DNA of 64,000 bases from Candidatus Copromonas faecavium (nom. illeg.) (GTDB lineage: Bacteria > Bacillota > Clostridia > Lachnospirales > Lachnospiraceae), in the NCBI GenBank assembly GCA_018712915.1, contig DVGC01000058.1, positions 53,091 to 117,090 on the forward strand, in the 5' to 3' direction. Both the position numbers and the translations under genes were made by a program. This document shows positions 60,924 through 64,000 of the stretch, piece by piece (positions within the stretch are counted from its first letter, which is position 1; every line of letters begins with the position of its first letter). The notes under the pieces were generated by a model. The model did no database searches. It was given only the letters and a program-made list of their open reading frames with translations, and had not been told where the DNA came from.

Positions 60924-63218
60924 ATGGAACGTACAAAGTCAATTTCAATGCTAAAGCGTTTTATCGGACTTCTTCACGTCATTTTTGCCTGTGTGACCCT
61001 CATCGGCATCGGCTTTATGTACTTAAACAGCAATTATGGCCGTGGTCTGGACTGGCTGACGAATGAAGCCTTTGAACAGTCTCCCGATTTCAACCGGAAG
61101 GTTCAGAACGATATTACCAATATTTTCGACTATATCCGGTATCAGGAGATTTTTGAAACCAACGGCACTGTGGACTACTCCAAGGTGGTTCTTGAAGTCA
61201 GCTCCGGCCCCGGTGGTGACCGTTCCTACACCTTAAACGACATCATCACTTACGGAAAAAGTCTGGGGTACTATCTGGATGAGGCTGACGATTATGCCTT
61301 AAAAGGCGAGCCGACGGAGCTTTCCGAGGAAGATCAGCAGCAGCTTTATGTCTTTTACCGCTGCTATCAGTCAGAAGAAGAACTGACCGGTCCGGACCAG
61401 TCCTTTGCCACTCTTCCTGAGCTGACATACGAAATTTTAAGGCGGTTTTCTGCCTATTACTCCATCGATGAGCGGCTGATGTCCGATTTTACCAACCTCT
61501 ATTACCGGGTTGCCTACTATTCCAACAACGACGCGATTTATGAGGTTCACACCAACGCGCCGGAAATGTCCATCGACGACATCATGTCCATGGGAAAATA
61601 CCTGTATTACTCGGGCGACTCCAGCGATTTGGCCGTGCGGACCAACTTTGATTCCACCTTCCCCAGTATCCCGGCTCTGATGGCTCAGAGTAATCCTTAT
61701 ACCAGCAACAAAAATTACGTGGTGATTGGTCTGGACACCACCTATAAGGCCAACGACGATTATTTCCAGGCATACAATGCCTACAACAGTTCCCGTCAGT
61801 CCTTCATCAATGGCCTTTACATTATGTTTATCGGCCTGGCCGGCTGCATCCTGACCATCGGCTTCATGATGTTCACCTCGGGCCATGATTCCTTTTCCGA
61901 CCGGACGGTTCATCTGTACCCCTTTGACAAGCTGCCTGCGGACTTCATGCTCCTTCTTATGCTGTTTGTCACCTGGCTGTGCGTTCAGTTCGCCGCCCCC
62001 CTGGGGTCCAAAATTCTCCATCTGCTGGTGGTGGAATCCTACTGGGACCGGGCCAATCGAATGGTGATGTTCGGTGCCATTTATTTCTGCGGCCTGATCA
62101 CCTTTTTCAGCCTGCTGAGACGGTATAAAGCGGAAACCCTCTGGAAAAACAGCATGCTGCGCCAGCTGATGGAAACGCTTTCAGAAAGTACGTTCAAATA
62201 CCGGCTGACCATGGGCTTTATTTTCTACCTGGGCTCCAATGTCTTTTTGATTACGCTGGGAGTCTTTATGATTTTCCGCCAGGGAGAAAACGTATTCCGC
62301 TTTATTCCCTTTATTGCCCTGATGGTCATCTGGATTCTGGGAAATCTCATCGTCTTTTATCTGCTGTACCGAAACGCCGAGCAGACCGACAGGCTTCATG
62401 CAGCAATCGAAAAGCTGGCTTCCGGAGAAACCAGCTATAAGGTAGACGTATCCAAATTTTCCGGTCTGGAGGTTCAGCTGGCCGAAGGATTGAACCGAAT
62501 CAGCGATGGACTGGAAACGGCTCTGGCCGAGCAGGTAAAAAGCGAACGGCTGAAGGCAGATTTGATTACCAATGTGTCCCATGATATTAAAACGCCTCTG
62601 ACCTCCATTATCAATTATGTGGATCTCATCAAACGGGAGCACATAGAAAACCCAACGATTCAGAGGTATCTGGAGATTCTTGATCAGAAATCCCAGAGAT
62701 TAAAAACTCTGACGGAAGATCTGGTGGAGGCATCAAGAGCCAGTTCCGGAAACATCAAGCTGGAAATTTCCAACATCGATTTTGTGGAGCTTGTCCAGCA
62801 GACCACCGGTGAATTTGAAGATCGGTTTGCCGCAAGACATCTGGAGCTTGTAAACTCCCTCCCCAATGAAGTCATTATGATCGAGGCCGACGGAAGACGG
62901 CTGTGGAGAGTGTTGGAAAACCTTTATAATAATGCGTTCAAATATGCGCTGGAGCATACCCGCGTTTACGTGGCGGTGGAGGATCTGGGGTCTGAAGTCG
63001 TATTCACCATCAAAAACATTTCCTCCTCCCCCTTAAACATCAGTCCGGATGAACTGACGGAGCGATTCGTCCGGGGTGACGTATCCCGAACCACCGAAGG
63101 AAGCGGACTGGGTCTTTCCATTGCAAAGGATCTGACCACTCTGCAGGGCGGCAGCCTGGAACTCACCATCGATGGAGATTTATTTAAGGTCTCCATTACC
63201 TTCCCGATTAAAAATTAA
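60924..63218 (+). CDS. Sensor histidine kinase with extracytoplasmic domain and multi-helix membrane part
   Basis: 764 aa; AAGGAG lies seven bases before the ATG. Helix 1 (about 10-31) is followed by an extracytoplasmic domain of about 255 residues. Five further helices lie between about 290 and 490 (FINGLYIMFIGLAGCILTIG to IALMVIWILGNLIVFYLLY). A HAMP-like linker follows. The kinase core has the phospho-acceptor His553 in NVSHDIKTPL, the N box LWRVLENLYNNAFKYA and the G box TTEGSGLGLSIAKDL. It should phosphorylate the adjacent regulator. The sensor part is of a clostridial type with no ligand known to me. Confidence 0.92.
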   Translation: MERTKSISMLKRFIGLLHVIFACVTLIGIGFMYLNSNYGRGLDWLTNEAFEQSPDFNRKVQNDITNIFDYIRYQEIFETNGTVDYSKVVLEVSSGPGGDRSYTLNDIITYGKSLGYYLDEADDYALKGEPTELSEEDQQQLYVFYRCYQSEEELTGPDQSFATLPELTYEILRRFSAYYSIDERLMSDFTNLYYRVAYYSNNDAIYEVHTNAPEMSIDDIMSMGKYLYYSGDSSDLAVRTNFDSTFPSIPALMAQSNPYTSNKNYVVIGLDTTYKANDDYFQAYNAYNSSRQSFINGLYIMFIGLAGCILTIGFMMFTSGHDSFSDRTVHLYPFDKLPADFMLLLMLFVTWLCVQFAAPLGSKILHLLVVESYWDRANRMVMFGAIYFCGLITFFSLLRRYKAETLWKNSMLRQLMETLSESTFKYRLTMGFIFYLGSNVFLITLGVFMIFRQGENVFRFIPFIALMVIWILGNLIVFYLLYRNAEQTDRLHAAIEKLASGETSYKVDVSKFSGLEVQLAEGLNRISDGLETALAEQVKSERLKADLITNVSHDIKTPLTSIINYVDLIKREHIENPTIQRYLEILDQKSQRLKTLTEDLVEASRASSGNIKLEISNIDFVELVQQTTGEFEDRFAARHLELVNSLPNEVIMIEADGRRLWRVLENLYNNAFKYALEHTRVYVAVEDLGSEVVFTIKNISSSPLNISPDELTERFVRGDVSRTTEGSGLGLSIAKDLTTLQGGSLELTIDGDLFKVSITFPIKN

Positions 63219-63240
63219 GCGCTGCTGCCAAGATCAAGCG

Positions 63241-64000
63241 CTATCGTTCGATGACCTTAATCTTTTTCCATTTGCCGGTCAGGTACCAGGCAAAGGAAAT
63301 CAGATAATTGGCGGCCCAACCTAAAGGAACAGCCATCCATGCCACCTGGATTCCATAAATCGGAGCAAATACATTGGTGACGATAACGCGGATGGAAAGA
63401 TTCACCAGGTTGGCCGCCGTAAAGGCAAGAACATCACCGGCGCCTCTTAAAAGACCATCTGTGGTAGTTTTTAATCCCATGAAGCAGTAAAAGAAAGACA
63501 GGAAGCTGACGTAGGACATACCGATGGAATAAGCCTCACTGCCTCCTTCCTCCAGAAACAGAGAAACAAAGCTTCCGCCAAACAGCTGGCACAGGATGCA
63601 GAGGCCAATGGCAATGGAGAATACGGTGATATAGCAGATCCGATAGCCCTCCTTCACCCGTTCCTGCTTTCCCGCACCGATATTCTGTGCTGTGAAAGTG
63701 GCCATGGCGTTTCCCATGGCCAGCATGGGAACAATGCAGATGGATTCAATTCGTGTTCCGGCAGAATATCCGGCCAGGGCAGCAGAACCGAAGCTGTTGA
63801 CCACCGACTGAACCAGAAGGATTCCCAGCTGAACGATGGACTGCTGAACCGTGGAGGGAATGGCAATCCGGACCATGGACACCATCATGTCCGCATCATA
63901 ATACCGGTATGTTTCCTCTTCTTTGTAGCCCTTCAGCTTTCTCATCAGAACGAAAAAGGACAGAACTGCAGAAATTCCCTGGGCGATTAAAGTTGCCACG
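63241..64000 (-). CDS. MATE family efflux transporter, N-terminal part outside window
   Basis: The C-terminal 253 residues or so of a multi-helix transporter. Hydrophobic helices alternate with short loops; AIPSTVQQSIVQLGILLVQSVVNSFG, the GYSAGTRIESICIVPMLAMGNAMATFTAQNIGAGKQERVKEG segment (shown in parts) and GLLRGAGD are typical of the second half of MATE proteins, which export drugs or metabolites in exchange for Na or H ions. It converges with the histidine kinase gene, with only 22 bp between stops. The true start lies beyond 64000. Confidence 0.88.
   Translation of the reverse strand, partial: VATLIAQGISAVLSFFVLMRKLKGYKEEETYRYYDADMMVSMVRIAIPSTVQQSIVQLGILLVQSVVNSFGSAALAGYSAGTRIESICIVPMLAMGNAMATFTAQNIGAGKQERVKEGYRICYITVFSIAIGLCILCQLFGGSFVSLFLEEGGSEAYSIGMSYVSFLSFFYCFMGLKTTTDGLLRGAGDVLAFTAANLVNLSIRVIVTNVFAPIYGIQVAWMAVPLGWAANYLISFAWYLTGKWKKIKVIER

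Overview
The window looks like chromosome of a spore-forming, anaerobic member of the Lachnospiraceae (Clostridium cluster XIVa). GC content is moderate and AGGAGG-type ribosome binding sites precede most genes. The gene content fits: a YyaC spore protein, a YaaL/DUF2508 protein, DUF5711, DUF5702, DUF6273 and DUF6382 proteins, a CBS-type Mn pyrophosphatase and a clostridial Tad/Flp pilus locus. Most genes from 1 to 28.9 kb and 31.5 to 55.3 kb lie on the minus strand. I saw no rRNA, tRNA, CRISPR array, insertion sequence or prophage.

Layout. (1) 1-17 kb: three large secreted proteins in one minus-strand unit. A DUF6273 protein (15170-16897) is followed by a 1419-aa GLUG/Ig-like protein with C-terminal wall-binding repeats. 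Last comes a giant SpaA/CnaB-type adhesin that fills 1-10752 and runs off the left edge (at least 3584 codons in one open frame). (2) 17-28 kb: housekeeping genes (DUF2200, shikimate kinase, flavin reductase, CBS-pyrophosphatase, ROK glucokinase, transketolase) and a group with cell-envelope or sporulation character (DUF5711, LysM protein, YyaC). (3) 27.9-31.4 kb: a more AT-rich module of a LysR regulator divergent from a threonine aldolase and a DAACS symporter. (4) 31.5-44.9 kb: a wall peptidase, a coiled-coil membrane protein, Pgi, MTA/SAH nucleosidase, a TSCPD protein, and a sigma factor with a probable anti-sigma factor that are separated by a MurG-family gene on the opposite strand. HIT, rhomboid and TIGR00300 (LOR/SDH) proteins follow. 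(5) 44.9-55.3 kb: a complete-looking tad locus on the minus strand, read as prepilin peptidase, TadZ, TadA, TadB, TadC, a 55-aa Flp pilin, a DUF5702 (TadG-like) protein, a TadE-like protein, a second prepilin peptidase, TadE and an FHA/DUF6382 protein. (6) 55.6-59.8 kb, plus strand: YaaL-like protein, GH13 amylase and glycogen branching enzyme. (7) 59.8-64 kb: a chain of stem-loops, a two-component system and the C-terminal part of a MATE transporter.

The most unusual signals are in the tad locus. One TadE-like gene is split between two frames exactly at a T TTT TTA heptamer, the classic -1 slippery sequence, so it is either programmed frameshifting or a homopolymer indel. The first of the two prepilin peptidases has an in-frame TGA directly after its conserved Asp. 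Other items are three sets of degenerate tandem repeats in intergenic DNA (39/40, 75 and 66 bp), a stem-loop array ahead of the two-component system, and a LysM protein whose N-terminal domain resembles an MPN fold without metal ligands. All family assignments come from reading translated sequence, not from database searches.
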